Assembly: GCA_031549605.1 (NCBI GenBank)
Contig: JAVBPM010000085.1
Coordinates: 1 to 6,058, forward strand
DNA length: 6,058 bases
Direction: 5' to 3'
Source: WRAI01 sp031549605
GTDB lineage: Bacteria; Bacillota; Clostridia; Oscillospirales; UBA929
In this document: positions 4,992 to 6,058 of the stretch, in pieces
How positions within the stretch are numbered: position 1 is the stretch's first letter
Layout: every line of letters starts with the position of its first letter
The notes under the pieces: model-generated
What the model was told of the DNA's origin: nothing
The model's input: the letters and a program-made list of their open reading frames with translations, nothing else
Database searches by the model: none
Position numbers and translations under genes: made by a program

Positions 4992-6058
4992 TTATTGATG
5001 GTCCTTGTGCCGTATCTCGGCGCGCTTGATCTTGCCACTGACGGTCTTGGGTAGCGCGTCGACAAACTCGACCACGCGCGGGTATTTATACGGCGCTGTC
5101 ACCTTTTTAACGTGCGATTGCAACGCCTTGACCAGCGCCTCATCGCCAACAATACCCTTTTTCAGCACCACGGTCGCTTTTACCACCTGGCCGCGCCCCG
5201 GGTCAGGGATGGCCGTCACCGCACCCTCCACCACACTGGGATGCTCCAACAGCGCCGACTCAACCTCGAAGGGGCCGATGCGGTAACCGCTGCACTTAAT
5301 GACGTCGTCATTGCGCCCGACAAACCAATAGTAGCCGTCGGGGTCGCGCCACGCCATATCGCCGGTGTGGTAGGCATTGTCATAAAAAGCCTTGGCGTTG
5401 GCCTCATCGTCGTGATAATACTCGGCAAACAGCCCGACCGGCCAACGCTTGTCCAGTCCGGTAATGACAATCTCGCCCTCCTCGCCGTCCTCGCACTCAT
5501 TGCCCTCAGCGTTGAGCAGCTTGATGTTGTACAGCGGCGACGGCTTGCCCATCGAGCCGGGCCGCGCGGCAAACCACTGCGAAAAAGTGGCAATCAGCAC
5601 CGAGCTTTCGCTCTGGCCAAAGCCCTCATGCAGCGACAGGCCGGTAATGGCCTTGAACTTGTTAAACACCTCAGGGTTCAACGGCTCTCCGGCGTTGCCA
5701 CAGTTGACAATCGACGACAAGTCATAGGCCGCCAAATCCTCCTGCAGCATAAAACGGTACATCGTCGGCGGCGCACAAAAGGTCGTCACTTTGTACTGCT
5801 GCAACTTTTCCAGCAGCTTGGCCGGCTCAAATTTCAGCATGTCGTAGGCAAAAATCACCGCACCGCAAATCCACTGGCCGTAAATCTTGCCCCAACCGAA
5901 CTTGGCCCAGCCCGAGTCACTGACCGACATGTGCAGCTTGTCCTCCTGCACGCGCTGCCAGTACTTGGCCGTCACGCTCTGCCCCAGCGGGTGGGCAAAG
6001 GTGTGGCGCACCATTTTGGGCATGCCGGTCGTACCCGAGGTAAAGTACATCAACATGG
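4992..6058 (-). CDS. AMP-forming acyl-CoA synthetase (medium-chain type), N-terminus beyond window
   Basis: The frame enters from the right edge and ends at TAA (4994-4992). About 355 C-terminal residues are visible of roughly 550 usual for the family. It should activate a carboxylic acid with ATP to an acyl-adenylate and transfer it to CoA. Counting from the Met at 6056, the motifs in order are: phosphate-binding loop YFTSGTTGMPK (4-14), GFGQSE (145-150), YHTGD (229-233, Asp contacting the AMP ribose), FVGRNDDVIKCSGYRIGP (245-262, hinge and CoA-side loop) and PKTVSGK (336-342), whose Lys342 catalyses adenylation. All expected residues are present. The stretch TFAHPLGQSVTAKYWQ resembles medium-chain (ACSM-like) synthetases more than acetyl-CoA synthetases. 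The Met at 6056 is internal, as it lies just before the phosphate loop. The acid substrate cannot be told from sequence. Confidence 0.95.
   Translation of the reverse strand, partial: MLMYFTSGTTGMPKMVRHTFAHPLGQSVTAKYWQRVQEDKLHMSVSDSGWAKFGWGKIYGQWICGAVIFAYDMLKFEPAKLLEKLQQYKVTTFCAPPTMYRFMLQEDLAAYDLSSIVNCGNAGEPLNPEVFNKFKAITGLSLHEGFGQSESSVLIATFSQWFAARPGSMGKPSPLYNIKLLNAEGNECEDGEEGEIVITGLDKRWPVGLFAEYYHDDEANAKAFYDNAYHTGDMAWRDPDGYYWFVGRNDDVIKCSGYRIGPFEVESALLEHPSVVEGAVTAIPDPGRGQVVKATVVLKKGIVGDEALVKALQSHVKKVTAPYKYPRVVEFVDALPKTVSGKIKRAEIRHKDHQ

Noticed and set aside
3888..5029. Plus-strand open frames opposite the DUF421 and DUF4363 genes (for example 3929-4285, 4360-4821, 4400-5029)
   Set aside because: They are antisense to genes with clear family motifs and have no ribosome binding site or domain of their own.
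6054..6056. Met codon near the right edge as the start of the acyl-CoA synthetase
   Set aside because: It lies only a few residues before the phosphate-binding loop, which in this family is preceded by roughly 190-200 residues. The frame stays open to the window edge, so the gene is truncated by the window.

Overview
The window looks like chromosomal DNA from a GC-rich Firmicute, probably a clostridial or oscillospiraceal gut-type bacterium. The reasons are an rplJ leader of the Firmicutes L10 type, a membrane-anchored clostripain-family (C11) protease, a DUF421 (YetF-like) plus DUF4363 gene pair, AGGAGG-type ribosome binding sites and short-spaced intrinsic terminators. The genus is inferred from these traits only. 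I see no mobile elements, CRISPR arrays or rRNA genes.

Layout. Positions 1-2247 (minus strand) hold one long open frame for a clostripain-family cysteine peptidase, cut at its C-terminus by the window edge. Upstream of it, also on the minus strand, is a two-gene tRNA unit: tRNA-Leu(UAA) at 2551-2463, then initiator tRNA-fMet(CAU) at 2439-2363. It has a consensus promoter (2584-2612) and a hairpin terminator (2327-2356). Diverging from it on the plus strand is rplJ-rplL, with its own consensus promoter (2683-2711), an L10 leader with an attenuator-like terminator (2722-2845), rplJ (2870-3403), rplL (3443-3829) and a strong terminator (3847-3878).

The rest is on the minus strand and convergent with rplL. 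A partial AMP-forming acyl-CoA synthetase (4992-6058, N-terminus beyond the window) is followed by a terminator-like hairpin (4939-4981). Then come a DUF421/YetF-like membrane protein (4249-4938) and a DUF4363 protein (3878-4252), which overlap by four bases (ATGA) and so probably form a translationally coupled pair.

How the parts relate. The centre of the window is a divergent translation-machinery locus: initiator and leucine tRNAs on one side, the ribosomal stalk proteins L10 and L7/L12 on the other, each with a near-consensus promoter with 17-bp spacing. rplJL stands alone here, with no rplKA before it and no rpoBC after it. The most interesting regulatory points are a possible antiterminator pairing inside the L10 leader and a hairpin that appears both to terminate the acyl-CoA synthetase transcript and to bury the Shine-Dalgarno of the DUF421 gene. 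I find no clearly new multi-gene system; the findings are mostly regulatory architecture and details of the protease.
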